A DNA stretch of 64,000 bases from an uncultured Pelagibacteraceae bacterium (GCA_902541745.1 CACBRW010000002.1:44223-108222); one strand, 5' to 3'. Positions 38,819 through 50,377 are shown, counted from the first letter of the stretch. Program-made: numbers and translations. Notes: generated from the sequence alone by a model not told the origin.

Positions 38819-39334
38819 CTAATCATCTGCATGAACTTTTTCCTCTTTTTCATGCTTTTCTTGTGCTGCAATAGTGTATTTAGCAACTGGTCTTGCCATT
38901 AATCTTTTTAATCCAATTGGCTCTGCTGTATCCAGACAGTATCCGTAAGTATCTTCTCTAATTCTTCTTAAAGCTTTATCAATTTCTGATATTAATTTAA
39001 TTTGTCTGTTAATTGCTTTCATCTCTACATTGCTATCAATATATGAGTTAGCCTGGTCAACAATATCAGCAGAAATATTATTGTCATCCATCCCACCATT
39101 ATAAAGCGCTTCATTATTTGCTTTGATAAGTTCCTTCTTCCATTCAGTTAGTCTCATTCTGAAAAAGACTTTATGTTTTTCGCACATATATTTTTCAGTA
39201 TCTTTTGGAACATAAGTTTTTGAAATTTTTACAGGACCCTTAGAGGCAACTTTAGTTACAGTTGATTTTGGTTTGCTTACAACTTTAGTTTTTGGTTTTA
39301 ATACTTTTTTCTTTGCTTTAGCAGTCTTTGGCAT
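38819..39334 (-). CDS. dksA: DksA/TraR-family protein with degenerate zinc finger
   Basis: FRMRLTEWKKELI...DTYGYCLDTAEPIGLKRLMARPVAKYTIAAQEKHE. Confidence 0.85.
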   Translation of the reverse strand: MPKTAKAKKKVLKPKTKVVSKPKSTVTKVASKGPVKISKTYVPKDTEKYMCEKHKVFFRMRLTEWKKELIKANNEALYNGGMDDNNISADIVDQANSYIDSNVEMKAINRQIKLISEIDKALRRIREDTYGYCLDTAEPIGLKRLMARPVAKYTIAAQEKHEKEEKVHADD

Positions 39335-39412
39335 AGCGTAATTTTAATCGCTCGCAGTATATTCAGCAAATTAGGGGTGTCAAGCAAGCTTAATTGATAT
39401 AAATATTTATAA

Positions 39413-40735
39413 ATGACCATTAATAACAAAAATATTGATAATGTTTTTTATATTTTTGTTACAGCTCATCTAATTTTTTGGACACTGATTCCATCAATTA
39501 CAAATCATAATTTACCACTTGATACAATCGAAGCTTTAGCTTGGGGAAGTAATTTAGATTGGGGATTTAATAAACATCCACCGATGAGTGCTTTTGTTTC
39601 AGAAGTATTTTATCAAATTTTTGGATCAAAAGATTGGGCTTATTATTTATTAAGTCAAATCTTTGTAATTATTTCTTTTTATTATGTTTTTAAATTTTCA
39701 AATGAAATATTTAACAACAAATTATTGGGTTTAATTTCTGTTTTACTAATTGAAGCTATTTACTTTTATAATTTCACCACACCTGAATTTAATGTGAATG
39801 TATGTCAATTACCCTTCTGGTCTTTAACAGTTTATTATTCCTGGAAAATATATAGTGGCAATGAAATAAAGTTTTCAGATTGTTTTTTAGTAGGTCTTTT
39901 TGCAGCTTTTGGTTTTTTATCAAAATATCTATTTATTTATCTATTAGTTTCTATTGATCTTCTATTTATTTATTTAATTTTTTTAAAAAAGGAGAAAAAA
40001 TTTGATTTTAAATATCTTATTTCTATTGAAGTTTTTTTAGTTGTTTTAGTCCCGCATTTTATATGGCTATATAATAATGATTTTATTACTATTACATATG
40101 GATTAGCTAGAACTGGCTTAGAACAATCTAGTTTTATAGATCATATTAAATTTCCAATAATCTTTTTGATAAAACAAATTGGAATATTTGTTCCATTTTC
40201 AATTTTATCTTGGCTTTTGGTTAAAAAAATTAAATTGAATTTAAATTTGAAGGATAAAAAATTACTATTTTTGTTAGCAATTAATATTTTACCCATTGTT
40301 TTAATGTTTTTAACTTCATTAATTACTGGATCAAAAATTAGAACTATGTGGATGACACCATTCTATTTATTTTTTGGCACATTATTTGTTTATCTCTTCC
40401 GAGCGCAAATTAATTTAAAAAAACTAAAACCATTCATGATTGGATTTATATTCTTTTTCTTTTTATCACCGGGACTTTACGCTTATGTTTCAATTTCAAA
40501 TGACGATAAAAGAACTGATTATATGGGTAAAGAAATTGCAGTGAAAACTCAATATGCTTGGGATCAGCAATTCGAGACATCTATTAATGTAGTTTTGGGA
40601 GATGAATGGAATGCTGGAAATTTATCTTATCATTTAAAATCTAGACCTGTTTGGGATGGGTTCGTTGAAAGAGAAAAACTTGATCAATTGAAAGACTATA
40701 TGTGTCTTGATAGTGTCTGTGTAGGTTCAAGATAG
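39413..40735 (+). CDS. PMT_2/ArnT-like (GT39/GT83-type) membrane glycosyltransferase
   Basis: Polytopic; DTIEALAWGSNLDWGFNKHPPMSAFV and DEWNAGNLSYHLKSRP typical of PMT_2-like proteins. Confidence 0.75.
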   Translation: MTINNKNIDNVFYIFVTAHLIFWTLIPSITNHNLPLDTIEALAWGSNLDWGFNKHPPMSAFVSEVFYQIFGSKDWAYYLLSQIFVIISFYYVFKFSNEIFNNKLLGLISVLLIEAIYFYNFTTPEFNVNVCQLPFWSLTVYYSWKIYSGNEIKFSDCFLVGLFAAFGFLSKYLFIYLLVSIDLLFIYLIFLKKEKKFDFKYLISIEVFLVVLVPHFIWLYNNDFITITYGLARTGLEQSSFIDHIKFPIIFLIKQIGIFVPFSILSWLLVKKIKLNLNLKDKKLLFLLAINILPIVLMFLTSLITGSKIRTMWMTPFYLFFGTLFVYLFRAQINLKKLKPFMIGFIFFFFLSPGLYAYVSISNDDKRTDYMGKEIAVKTQYAWDQQFETSINVVLGDEWNAGNLSYHLKSRPVWDGFVEREKLDQLKDYMCLDSVCVGSR

Positions 40736-41605
40736 ATGAAATACGTAGTTTTAATTCCAATTTATAACGACAGAGAGTCTTTAAAAATACTGGTAGAAAA
40801 TATTAACTCTCAAATAAAAGATTTAAATCATGAGATATCTGTAGTTGTTATAAATGATGCATCATCCCAACAAATAATTGATACTTATCCAAATTTAGAA
40901 AGTATTAGCTCATTTGAAATAATAAATATGAAAGAAAATAGAGGTCACGCAAGATGTATTGCTTCCGGTTTGAAATATATATATGAAAAAAAAGATTTTG
41001 ATTTTGTAATCCCTATGGATGGTGATGGAGAAGATAGACCTGATGAAATTAAAAATTTTATTCAACTTTCAGAGCAATCAGGTGAAAAGTCAATTACTGG
41101 CGAAAGAGTTAAGAGATCTGAGGGTTTATTTTTTCAATTATGTTATCAATTTCACAAGTTCTTAACTTTAGCATTTACAGGACAATCAATTAAATTTGGC
41201 AACTTTACTTGTTTATCAAAATCAACTGTAAAGAAACTGTTAGATGAAAAGGCTACCTGGAATAGTTTTTCTGGTTCATTAAAAAAAATAGAAAAAGATT
41301 TAATTTCTATTCCATCCATACGAGGCAAAAGATATTTTGAACCATCTCAAATGAGCTTCTTTAATTTGTTAAAACATTCACTTTCAATAATTAGTGTATT
41401 CAGAAAAACTGTGCTTATTCGGTCAGCTTTATTTATAATTTTTTATATTTTGCTTATTAAAAGCTACGCCTCAGTAATCACTTCATTGCCATTAGTTTTG
41501 TTGTTGATAATGATTTATTCAATTTCTAGTTTAGCTTTGAGAGAAAATATTGAAGAATTTAATAATTGCTTAACAAATGTTCACGATATTGATAAAATTA
41601 AATAA
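40736..41605 (+). CDS. Family 2 glycosyltransferase (polyprenyl-phosphate type) with C-terminal TM helices
   Basis: VLIPIYNDRESL, VVINDAS, IPMDGDGEDRPDEI. Confidence 0.85.
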   Translation: MKYVVLIPIYNDRESLKILVENINSQIKDLNHEISVVVINDASSQQIIDTYPNLESISSFEIINMKENRGHARCIASGLKYIYEKKDFDFVIPMDGDGEDRPDEIKNFIQLSEQSGEKSITGERVKRSEGLFFQLCYQFHKFLTLAFTGQSIKFGNFTCLSKSTVKKLLDEKATWNSFSGSLKKIEKDLISIPSIRGKRYFEPSQMSFFNLLKHSLSIISVFRKTVLIRSALFIIFYILLIKSYASVITSLPLVLLLIMIYSISSLALRENIEEFNNCLTNVHDIDKIK

Positions 41606-41608
41606 AAT

Positions 41609-43045
41609 ATGAAAAACTTTTTTAGAAAAGTCGCATATGGAATTGGACCAAATGAAGATATTCCTTCAGATCCATTAAATTGGGCACTTAATCAAGTCGA
41701 TGAAATTCCGGACTTTTCGTGGAAAGGAAAAATATACTCTGAAAAAGAACTTAGAAAACATTATAGAGATTGGGTTTATGGCGATAGAAAAGTTTTACGA
41801 AAAAAATATAAAGACAATAAAACTCTTTATAAAACACACAAAGATATTTTAAGACACAAGACTGGTCAAAAATTCTGGGAGTCTCTAGAAATATCAATCA
41901 GACATAATGAAGGTATCAATAGTAACCATCCTGTATTAGCTAAACTTTGGATGTTTTGGGGGAATTTTTTTGCAATTAGCGAAAAAGATTTTTTAGCAAA
42001 TTATTCAACAGGTGCTTATCAAAGAGAAATAATTCGACCTAATTTAAATCAAACTTTTGAAAAAATGGTTTATGATGTAACAACTTCTTGGGCCATGATC
42101 CATCATTTAGATAATAGTGAGAGCGCCGGTCCTAAAAGTGTTACAGCAAGTGAAGATTGGAGAAGAAAAAAAAAAGAACCAGCAACTATAAACGAAAATC
42201 ATGCTAGAGAATTATTAGAACTTCATACAGTATCCCCTAAAGCTGGCTATACCCAAGAAGATGTAATTCAATTAGCGTATATTATGACTGGCTGGCAACA
42301 TAGATGGAGTAAAAAAAATCTAGAAACAGGTAATGTCTGGTTTAACTCCGAGTATCATCAAAGAGGTAAAAAAAATGTTTTAGGAAATGAATATAAAAGG
42401 GGCAAAAAAGCATTAGCTGTTGTTGTTAAAGATTTAGTAAATCATCCTAACTGTAGAGACTTTGTTGCAGAAAGACTTTGTAGATTTTTAATCACAGACG
42501 AACCTACAAAAGAGATGAAGCAGCCAATTATTGATGCCTTTAAAAAATCTGACGGATTTATTCCTGAAATTCATAAAGCAGCAATTAAAGTAGCTTTTGA
42601 ATACAATGACAAATATAAAAAATTTCAGACACCTGAAAACTGACTTATTCAAGTTGCTAAAATTGCAGATCTAAATTGGCCACCTTCACCAGAATTAATG
42701 GATAAATATGAACTTGGTCAAAGACCATTTGATTCACAACGAGAACCTGAGTGGCTATTACAAAATATTGGTAATCATCCTTACAGAGCAAAACAACCAA
42801 ACGGTTGGTCAGACCATTCTGCTGATTGGATTTCTCCGGAATTATTAATTAGAAGACTGGTGTATGCAAAAGCAAGTTATAATTTTGCTAAAATGGAAAA
42901 TAATAAAAATTCAGAATATTATGTGAAAATGGTTGAAAATAATTTTGACAACCCAAGCAAAATAATGAAATACTTAAATCAAAAAAATAGATCTGTTGAA
43001 AAACATACTCTACTTTTTAACCATCCGGAGTTTTTAAAAGCATGA
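41609..43045 (+). pseudogene. DUF1800 family protein interrupted by an in-frame TGA at 42641-42643
   Basis: ORFs 41609-42643 and 42698-43045 are in the same frame, with uninterrupted coding sequence between them; HARELLELHTVSP...YTQEDV (DUF1800) in the first half, DWISPELLIRRLVYA in the second. Confidence 0.75.
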
Positions 43046-44190
43046 AGATATCAAGAAGAGATTTTTTAAAAACTACAGCTTTAACCTCACTATATTTTGC
43101 TGGTTTTGGAACACCGACCTATGCATCGGGACCAAAGAAAAATTTAGTAATAATTATGCTACGTGGTGGAATGGATGGTTTGTGTGCAATTCCAATAAAA
43201 GGTGATAAAAATTTTGAAAAATTAAGAAGTAAAATTAATCTTGAAAGAACATTAAAATTAACATCAGATTTTGATTTACACCCAGCCTTAAAAACATTCA
43301 AAAGTCTTTGGGATCAAAACTTAAGTGCTGCAGTCCATGCAACAAATATCCCTTATACAGGTAGATCACACTTTGATGGTCAAAATTTAATGGAGTCGGG
43401 TGGTAAAATACCATATCAAGAAAAAACAGGTTGGCTTGGAAGAGGTATGAAAACAGCTGGATTAACAGGGCAAGGATTAGCTTTGGCTCTACCTATGCCT
43501 TTATTGATTAGAGGTGTTCCTATGAATAATAATTATTTTCCTGTAGGTCGTAGTTTACCATATCCATCTACGCTAGAATTAATTCAAAAAGCATACAAAG
43601 ATCATAATGAAAAATTGTTAAGTGAGAATTTAGAAATAATTTTAACAAGAGATTTTAATAATAGATCAAGAGATGACGCTTGGATTTTAGCTTCGAGTGC
43701 TGGTACTGAGCTATCAAAACCTAATGGTCCAAAAGTTGCAGTTTTTGAAGTGGATGGTTTTGATACGCATGCAGCTCAAGGAGCAACAGATGGAGCTCAT
43801 GCAGATTGCCTATCAGATTATGACAATATTGTTAGATCTTTAAAATCTTCAATGTCTGAAGAGGCATTTAATAATACTTTAGTTTTAACACTCACAGAGT
43901 TTGGAAGAACAATTAAGCAGAACAGTAGCAATGGAACAGAGCATGGCTATGGTTCAGCCATTCTAATGGCAGGAGGACTTGTTAAAAAAGCACAAGTTCA
44001 CACGGATTGGCCAGGATTAAAGAAAAAGGAATTATTTGAAGGAAGAGACTTAAATTCTACAATAGACTCCAGAGCGATTTATGCTTCAGCAATGTCTACA
44101 GTTTTTGATGTAGATTTTAAGAAAATTACTAAAGAAGTTTTCTGGGGAGAAAATCTACCAAATTTATCTGATAAACTTTTTAAAGTTTAA
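43042..44190 (+). CDS. DUF1501 family protein with Tat signal
   Basis: KISRRDFLKTTALTSLYFAG twin-arginine signal; VIIMLRGGMDGL, FEVDGFDTHAAQG. Confidence 0.88.
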   Translation: MKISRRDFLKTTALTSLYFAGFGTPTYASGPKKNLVIIMLRGGMDGLCAIPIKGDKNFEKLRSKINLERTLKLTSDFDLHPALKTFKSLWDQNLSAAVHATNIPYTGRSHFDGQNLMESGGKIPYQEKTGWLGRGMKTAGLTGQGLALALPMPLLIRGVPMNNNYFPVGRSLPYPSTLELIQKAYKDHNEKLLSENLEIILTRDFNNRSRDDAWILASSAGTELSKPNGPKVAVFEVDGFDTHAAQGATDGAHADCLSDYDNIVRSLKSSMSEEAFNNTLVLTLTEFGRTIKQNSSNGTEHGYGSAILMAGGLVKKAQVHTDWPGLKKKELFEGRDLNSTIDSRAIYASAMSTVFDVDFKKITKEVFWGENLPNLSDKLFKV

Positions 44191-44247
44191 TTTAGCTATT
44201 AAAATTGGAAAACTATAAATAGGTTTTTTTTGTGCTAGGATGATGTC

Positions 44248-45057
44248 ATGAATATAAGTCAAAAAAAATTAGAAAAATCTAAAGGCAGATTAGAAATAAA
44301 AATAAAAGATCAAAATTTACAAAAACTTTATCAACAAGGATCTTTAAAAGCTTTGATGCCAGATTTTCATGAAAATTTAAAACAATTGATGCTTATCAAT
44401 ACTGCTGGTGGAATTACTTCTGGAGATGAATACGACTACGAATTTGAAATTTATAGTTCGGATCTTTGTATTTCAACACAGGCGGCAGAAAAAATTTATA
44501 GTGGGTTTGGTAATCCAGCCAATTTAGAAATTAATTTAAATTTATTAAACAATTCTAGTTTGTTTTGGTTACCTAAAGAATTAATTTTATTTAATAATTG
44601 TAACTTAAAACGAAAAATTAATTTTAATTTATCTAAAGATTCAAATTTACTACTTTGTGAAAATATTATTTTTGGACGAACTTCCATGAATGAGGTATTT
44701 GAAAAAGGTTATTTTTCAGATTTTTGGAACATTAATATAGATAATAAACTAATTCATACAGAAGCAATAAATACAAATTTATTTGAGAAAAAATATTTGA
44801 ATAGTTTCTCAACATTAAATAATAATTCTGCAGTTGCGACAATTATTATTGTAGGAAATAAATTTTTAAATAATGTGAATAATCTATCTGAAACTCTAAC
44901 AAACAATGAAATTACAACTTCCAATTTTTCTCAATGGGATAACAAATTGATCGTAAGGCTTTTATCTAAAGATAGTTATAATCTTAAATTTGCAATTGAT
45001 AAAATTTTGACTTATTTTTTTGAAGGTTCAAAAATACCTAAAATATGGAATATATAA
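44248..45057 (+). CDS. ureD: Urease accessory protein UreD/UreH
   Basis: LINTAGGITSGDEYDYEFE; first gene of urease operon. Confidence 0.9.
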   Translation: MNISQKKLEKSKGRLEIKIKDQNLQKLYQQGSLKALMPDFHENLKQLMLINTAGGITSGDEYDYEFEIYSSDLCISTQAAEKIYSGFGNPANLEINLNLLNNSSLFWLPKELILFNNCNLKRKINFNLSKDSNLLLCENIIFGRTSMNEVFEKGYFSDFWNINIDNKLIHTEAINTNLFEKKYLNSFSTLNNNSAVATIIIVGNKFLNNVNNLSETLTNNEITTSNFSQWDNKLIVRLLSKDSYNLKFAIDKILTYFFEGSKIPKIWNI

Positions 45058-45360
45058 ATGAAACTAACTCCTAGAGAAAAAGATAAACTTCTAATAAGTC
45101 TTGCAGCAATTGTTGCTAAAAACAGACTATCAAAAGGTATAAAATTAAATTATCCAGAAGCAATAGCTTTAATAACAGATTTTGTAGTAGAGGGAGCTAG
45201 AGAAGGTAAAAGTGTTGCAGAACTGATGGAGGCAGGAGCTCATGTTATTAAAAAAAAGGATTGTATGGAAGGCATTCCAGAAATGGTTAAGGAAGTTCAA
45301 GTAGAGGCTACTTTTCCTGATGGAACTAAATTAGTAACAGTGCACAAACCTATTAGGTGA
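45058..45360 (+). CDS. ureA: Urease gamma subunit
   Basis: [39 protein letters not shown]. Confidence 0.97.
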   Translation: MKLTPREKDKLLISLAAIVAKNRLSKGIKLNYPEAIALITDFVVEGAREGKSVAELMEAGAHVIKKKDCMEGIPEMVKEVQVEATFPDGTKLVTVHKPIR

Positions 45361-45674
45361 TAATTATTATGAAGCCAGGTGAAGTAATTACAAAAAAAGA
45401 GGAAATCGACCTAAATAAAGACTCCAAAGTTACTAAGATAAAAATTTCAAATTCCGGAGATAGACCTGTGCAAGTAGGAAGCCATTATCATTTTTTTGAA
45501 ACAAATGAGTATTTAGTTTTTGATCGAGAATTAGCATATGGAAAGAGATTAAATATTCCTTCAGGAACTGCTGTAAGATTTGAGCCAGGTCAATCTAAAG
45601 ATGTTGAGCTTATAGAAATTAATGGATCAAAAAAAATATACGGGTTCAATAAGAAAGTTATGGGTAATTTATAA
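45357..45674 (+). CDS. ureB: Urease beta subunit
   Basis: [32 protein letters not shown]. Confidence 0.97.
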   Translation: MIIIMKPGEVITKKEEIDLNKDSKVTKIKISNSGDRPVQVGSHYHFFETNEYLVFDRELAYGKRLNIPSGTAVRFEPGQSKDVELIEINGSKKIYGFNKKVMGNL

Positions 45675-47380
45675 TGGCTAAAATTTCTAGAGCAGCTTAT
45701 GCGGATATGTATGGGCCTACAACAGGAGACAAAGTAAGGCTCGCAGATACTGAATTAATTATTGAGGTTGAAAACGATCTAACAACTTATGGTGAAGAGG
45801 TAAAGTTTGGTGGTGGAAAAGTAATTAGAGATGGGATGGGTCAATCTCAAATTAGTAGAAAAAAAGGAGCTGCAGATACAGTTATTACCAACGCTTTAAT
45901 AGTTGATGTAAATGGAATTTATAAAGCTGATGTTGGTTTAAAGGACGGAAAAATATTTGAAATTGGTAAAGCTGGTAATCCCGACACTCAATCTAAAGTA
46001 AATATAATTATTGGTCCAGGAACAGAGATTATTGCAGGTGAAGGAAAAATTTTAACAGCAGGAGGTTTTGATAGTCATATTCATTATATATGTCCCCAAC
46101 AAATTGATGATGCATTGCACTCAGGTATCACAACTATGCTAGGAGGAGGGACTGGGCCTGCTCATGGAACACTTGCAACAACGTGTACACCCGGACCATG
46201 GCACATACAAAGAATGATTCAATCTGCCGATGGTTTTTCTATGAATTTAGCTTTTGCTGGGAAAGGAAATTCTTCATTACCAGAAGGTCTTGAAGAACAA
46301 ATTCTAGCAGGAGCTTCAGCTTTAAAATTACATGAGGATTGGGGAACCACTCCTGGAGCAATTGATAATTGTTTAAATATTGCTGACAAAAACGATGTGC
46401 AAGTAATGATTCATACAGACACTTTAAATGAAAGTGGGTTTGTAGAAAATACTATCAAAGCAATTAACAAAAGAACTATTCATGCTTTTCATACAGAAGG
46501 TGCTGGCGGTGGACATGCACCAGATATAATTAAAGTTTGTGGAGAAGAGTATGTTATTCCTTCCTCAACAAATCCAACCAGACCATATACGGTTAATACA
46601 ATAGAAGAACATTTAGATATGCTAATGGTTTGTCACCATCTTGATAAATCTATTCCAGAGGATGTAGCATTTGCAGAAAGTAGAATAAGAAGAGAAACAA
46701 TCGCAGCAGAAGATATTCTTCATGATATGGGTGCTTTTTCAATTATTGCTTCAGATAGTCAGGCTATGGGTAGAGTTGGAGAAGTTATAATTAGAACTTG
46801 GCAAACAGCACATAAAATGAAAGTTCAAAGAGGAAGTTTACCAGAGGAAAAAGGAGACAATGATAACTTTAGAGTTAAAAGATATTTAGCAAAATATACA
46901 ATTAATCCTGCAATTGCTCATGGGATTTCAAAACATATTGGAAGTATTGAAAAAAATAAACGTGCAGATTTAGTTTTATGGGACCCAGCATTTTTTGGTG
47001 CAAAGCCAGAAATGATACTAATAGGAGGAAGTATAGCCTGTGCACAAATGGGAGACCCAAATGCATCAATTCCAACTCCGCAACCAGTATACACTAGACC
47101 AATGTTTTCATCATTTGGAACTTCTTTAGAGAAATCCTCAGTAATTTTCACAAGCAAACTAGCTCTTGAAAAAAATTCTTTAAAAGATGCAAGTATTAGA
47201 AAAAACTTATTACCTGTAGAAAACACAAGAGCCATTTCTAAAAAGGATATGATTTTAAACAATAAGTGTCCAAAGATTGAAGTTAATCCTGAAACTTATG
47301 AAGTAAAGGCTGATGGTGAGATAATTACCTGTGAACCAGCTAAAGAACTCCCTTTGGCACAAAGATATTTTATGTTTTAG
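45674..47380 (+). CDS. ureC: Urease alpha (catalytic) subunit
   Basis: [28 protein letters not shown] (carbamylated Lys), MVCHHLD (active-site His). Confidence 0.98.
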   Translation: MAKISRAAYADMYGPTTGDKVRLADTELIIEVENDLTTYGEEVKFGGGKVIRDGMGQSQISRKKGAADTVITNALIVDVNGIYKADVGLKDGKIFEIGKAGNPDTQSKVNIIIGPGTEIIAGEGKILTAGGFDSHIHYICPQQIDDALHSGITTMLGGGTGPAHGTLATTCTPGPWHIQRMIQSADGFSMNLAFAGKGNSSLPEGLEEQILAGASALKLHEDWGTTPGAIDNCLNIADKNDVQVMIHTDTLNESGFVENTIKAINKRTIHAFHTEGAGGGHAPDIIKVCGEEYVIPSSTNPTRPYTVNTIEEHLDMLMVCHHLDKSIPEDVAFAESRIRRETIAAEDILHDMGAFSIIASDSQAMGRVGEVIIRTWQTAHKMKVQRGSLPEEKGDNDNFRVKRYLAKYTINPAIAHGISKHIGSIEKNKRADLVLWDPAFFGAKPEMILIGGSIACAQMGDPNASIPTPQPVYTRPMFSSFGTSLEKSSVIFTSKLALEKNSLKDASIRKNLLPVENTRAISKKDMILNNKCPKIEVNPETYEVKADGEIITCEPAKELPLAQRYFMF

Positions 47381-47383
47381 CTT

Positions 47384-47827
47384 ATGGATAATTGTTTTTT
47401 AATAGTTAATAAAATTGCCAAAAATAAAGCAAAAGATCACATATCTTTATCTTATGATGAGCGATTTTTAAGAAGAAAAAAACTTGTTTCAGACAATGGT
47501 TTTGAATTTTTAGTAAATTTACCAGAGACAAAATCACTTTCAGAAAATCAAGCGTTTAGGCTTCAAAGTGGAAATTTGATTTTAATAAAAAACAAAAAGG
47601 AAAGTTTATTAGAAATAAAAGGAAAAAATTTAATGCAACTTATTTGGCATATTGGAAATAGGCATATGCCATGTCAAATTGAAAAAGATAGAATTTTTAT
47701 ACAGTATGATGAAGTAATAAAAAAAATGATATTAAAATTAGGTGGAAAGGTTAAGAAAGTTTTAAGACCTTTTAAACCAGAGGGAGGAGCATATGGAATT
47801 GGTAGAACCCATAGCCATAAACACTAA
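47384..47827 (+). CDS. ureE: Urease accessory protein UreE
   Basis: LIWHIGNRHMPCQIE metal-binding motif; C-terminal HSHKH. Confidence 0.92.
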   Translation: MDNCFLIVNKIAKNKAKDHISLSYDERFLRRKKLVSDNGFEFLVNLPETKSLSENQAFRLQSGNLILIKNKKESLLEIKGKNLMQLIWHIGNRHMPCQIEKDRIFIQYDEVIKKMILKLGGKVKKVLRPFKPEGGAYGIGRTHSHKH

Positions 47828-48473
47828 ATTAAAAAATAAAAAAGATTTGAAAGAGTCTTTGCAAATTCTTCAAACTTGGTTTTCACCATCATTTCCTATT
47901 GGAAGTTTTTCATATTCTCATGGTTTAGAAGCGATGATTAATGATAATTTAATTAAGTCAAAAAAAGATATTTTGGATTATTTAAAATGTATCTTAAAAT
48001 ATGGAACTGGTAGAAATGATATAATTTTAATGAAATATACCTATCAGGGAGAAGAGATAAATGAACTCGCTCTATCACTTTGTCCAAGTAAGGAAAGAAA
48101 AATCGAGTCTATTGAAATGGGTAATGCATTTAGAAAAGTTTTAGCTGATAGTTGGGATTTTAAAATTCAGGAAAATACTGCATATCCAATTGCAGTTGCT
48201 AAAGCTGCTAAACACTTTGGTATACCTTTAAACTTAACGATAGTATCTTATCTACAATCTTTTGTATCAAACCTAATAAATGTTTGTATTAAACATATAC
48301 CAATTGGACAAAAAATTGGTCAAGACTGTATAATTGAGAATTATGATTTAATTAGAGAAATAGAAAAAGAAAGTGAAAATTTAAATTTAGAAGACTTAGG
48401 TGGAATTTGTTTTAATAGTGATATCTACAGTATCAAGCATGAAAATTTGAAAACACGAATTTATAAGACATGA
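47793..48473 (+). CDS. ureF: Urease accessory protein UreF
   Basis: [24 protein letters not shown]. Confidence 0.92.
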   Translation: MELVEPIAINTKLKNKKDLKESLQILQTWFSPSFPIGSFSYSHGLEAMINDNLIKSKKDILDYLKCILKYGTGRNDIILMKYTYQGEEINELALSLCPSKERKIESIEMGNAFRKVLADSWDFKIQENTAYPIAVAKAAKHFGIPLNLTIVSYLQSFVSNLINVCIKHIPIGQKIGQDCIIENYDLIREIEKESENLNLEDLGGICFNSDIYSIKHENLKTRIYKT

Positions 48474-49081
48474 AAAATATAAATGGACCATTAAAAGTTG
48501 GAATAGGTGGACCTGTTGGTGCAGGGAAGACAAGTTTAACAGCTGAATTGTGTAAATTTTTGTCAAAGAAAATTTCTATGGCTGTAATATCAAACGATAT
48601 TTATACAAAAGAAGATGCAGAATTTTTAATGAAAGTCCAAGCCTTACCTTTAGAGAGAATTAAAGGAGTTGAAACAGGAGGATGTCCACATACGGCAATT
48701 CGTGAAGATGCTTCAATTAATATGCTTGCTGTAGAAAATATGAAAAAAAAATTTCCTGATCTTGATTTGATTTTAATTGAGTCTGGTGGAGATAATTTAG
48801 CAGCAACTTTTAGTCCTGAATTAGTTGATCTATCTATTTATGTTATTGACGTTGGTATGGGTGGAGATATCCCTAGAAAAGGTGGCCCTGCCATTCAAAA
48901 ATCAGACTTGTTAATTATTAACAAAACAGATTTAGCTCCTCATGTAGAAGTTAATCTTGAAACCATGAAAGAAGACGTAAAAAAGGCCCGAAATGGCTTA
49001 CCTTATGTTTTTTGCCAGATGAAAAAGCAAATTGGTGTTGAAGATGTTGCTAAATTCTTATTTTCATCTGGTGGACTATAG
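48470..49081 (+). CDS. ureG: Urease accessory GTPase UreG
   Basis: [32 protein letters not shown]. Confidence 0.97.
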   Translation: MKNINGPLKVGIGGPVGAGKTSLTAELCKFLSKKISMAVISNDIYTKEDAEFLMKVQALPLERIKGVETGGCPHTAIREDASINMLAVENMKKKFPDLDLILIESGGDNLAATFSPELVDLSIYVIDVGMGGDIPRKGGPAIQKSDLLIINKTDLAPHVEVNLETMKEDVKKARNGLPYVFCQMKKQIGVEDVAKFLFSSGGL

Positions 49082-49090
49082 AGTTTTGAT

Positions 49091-50377
49091 CTATGCTCTA
49101 ATTGTTGGCAAGCAATAGAAATCAGCTGTATCAATTTTAGAAGAATACTGTCTTCGCATATTCCACTTCTTATGAACGCCTGCACTTGCAACACTCAAAG
49201 TAGATCTTCCGTATCGATGATTAGTATTATCAATTGATCTCATTAAGCTATTTATTTTTTCGTCTTTTTCAGAAGTAAATAAATTTGTTTTATCACTAGC
49301 ATTCGACAATCCTGTCAGCATCACACCTGCTTTTTGATAACGATAACCATTTTTGAAAATACTTTCTAATATTGAAACTGCAGTTTTAACAGCTTCAATA
49401 CTGTTGTTTGTTGCAATCGGAAAATCAACCGTCTTTGCATTTGAATAGTAACCAAAGTTTCTTTGGAAAGGACTTGTTCTAACAAATACAGTAATTGCTT
49501 TTGCAACTAAAGACTCTGATCTAATTTTTTCAGATGCATTTAAACAATAGTTAGCAACTGCTTCTTTTAATTCTTGGAACGTTTCAATTCTTTTTCCAAA
49601 TGATCTTGAAACTACACAGCTTTTTCTTTTAGTAGTAGTTGTCTCTAATCCAATACAAGAAATTCCTCTAAGCTCCATTGCAGTTCTTGAACTTAGAACA
49701 TTTGAAGATTTTTTGATCCAGGTATTAGATTTATTTTTTAATTGTTTAGCATTATAAATTCCATGCTTTTGATAAAACTTTGTAAGTTGTCTTCCAACTC
49801 CCCAGACATCATTAATTTCAACTTTTTCTAAAATAGGATCTAGATTTTCTATTCCAATTAAACTTGTCACTCCTGATTGTTTTTTCTTTGCAATATGATT
49901 TGCAACTTTGCTTAAAGTTTTTGTATTTGCTATTCCAATACTTGTTGGAATACCTGTCCACTGCAAAACTGTTTCTCTAATTTCTTTTCCAACTTTTTCT
50001 ACTTCATTGTCAGGAAAGTTTGATAAATCCAAAAAAGCTTCATCAATTGAATAAACTTCTATTTCTGAATTAAATCTTTTAAGAGTTCGCATTACTCTCC
50101 TCGATAAATCTCCATATAAAGAATAGTTTGATGAAAAAACTTCAACTTTATTTTTAAGAATAATATCTTTTGCTTTAAAATAGGGTTCGCCCATTTTAAT
50201 TCCTAAAGCTTTTGCTTCATTTGATCTTGAGATGATACAGCCATCATTATTAGATAGAACGATAACAGGCTTTCTTCTTATTTTGGGATTGAATAAACGC
50301 TCACATGAGACATAAAAAGAATTACAATCAATTAATGCTATCTTTTTAGTACGTTGAATGGATGACATAAGTAACAA
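49091..50377 (-). CDS. umuC: DNA polymerase V catalytic subunit UmuC
   Basis: ALIDCNSFYVSCERLFNP, VLSNNDGCIISRSNEAKALGI, YSIDEAFLDL. Confidence 0.95.
   Translation of the reverse strand: MLLMSSIQRTKKIALIDCNSFYVSCERLFNPKIRRKPVIVLSNNDGCIISRSNEAKALGIKMGEPYFKAKDIILKNKVEVFSSNYSLYGDLSRRVMRTLKRFNSEIEVYSIDEAFLDLSNFPDNEVEKVGKEIRETVLQWTGIPTSIGIANTKTLSKVANHIAKKKQSGVTSLIGIENLDPILEKVEINDVWGVGRQLTKFYQKHGIYNAKQLKNKSNTWIKKSSNVLSSRTAMELRGISCIGLETTTTKRKSCVVSRSFGKRIETFQELKEAVANYCLNASEKIRSESLVAKAITVFVRTSPFQRNFGYYSNAKTVDFPIATNNSIEAVKTAVSILESIFKNGYRYQKAGVMLTGLSNASDKTNLFTSEKDEKINSLMRSIDNTNHRYGRSTLSVASAGVHKKWNMRRQYSSKIDTADFYCLPTIRA

Noticed and set aside
42641-42643. TGA in the DUF1800 gene as a selenocysteine codon
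   Set aside because: No SECIS-like hairpin was evident by eye and Trp (TGG) fits the context; nonsense mutation, sequencing error or read-through are simpler.
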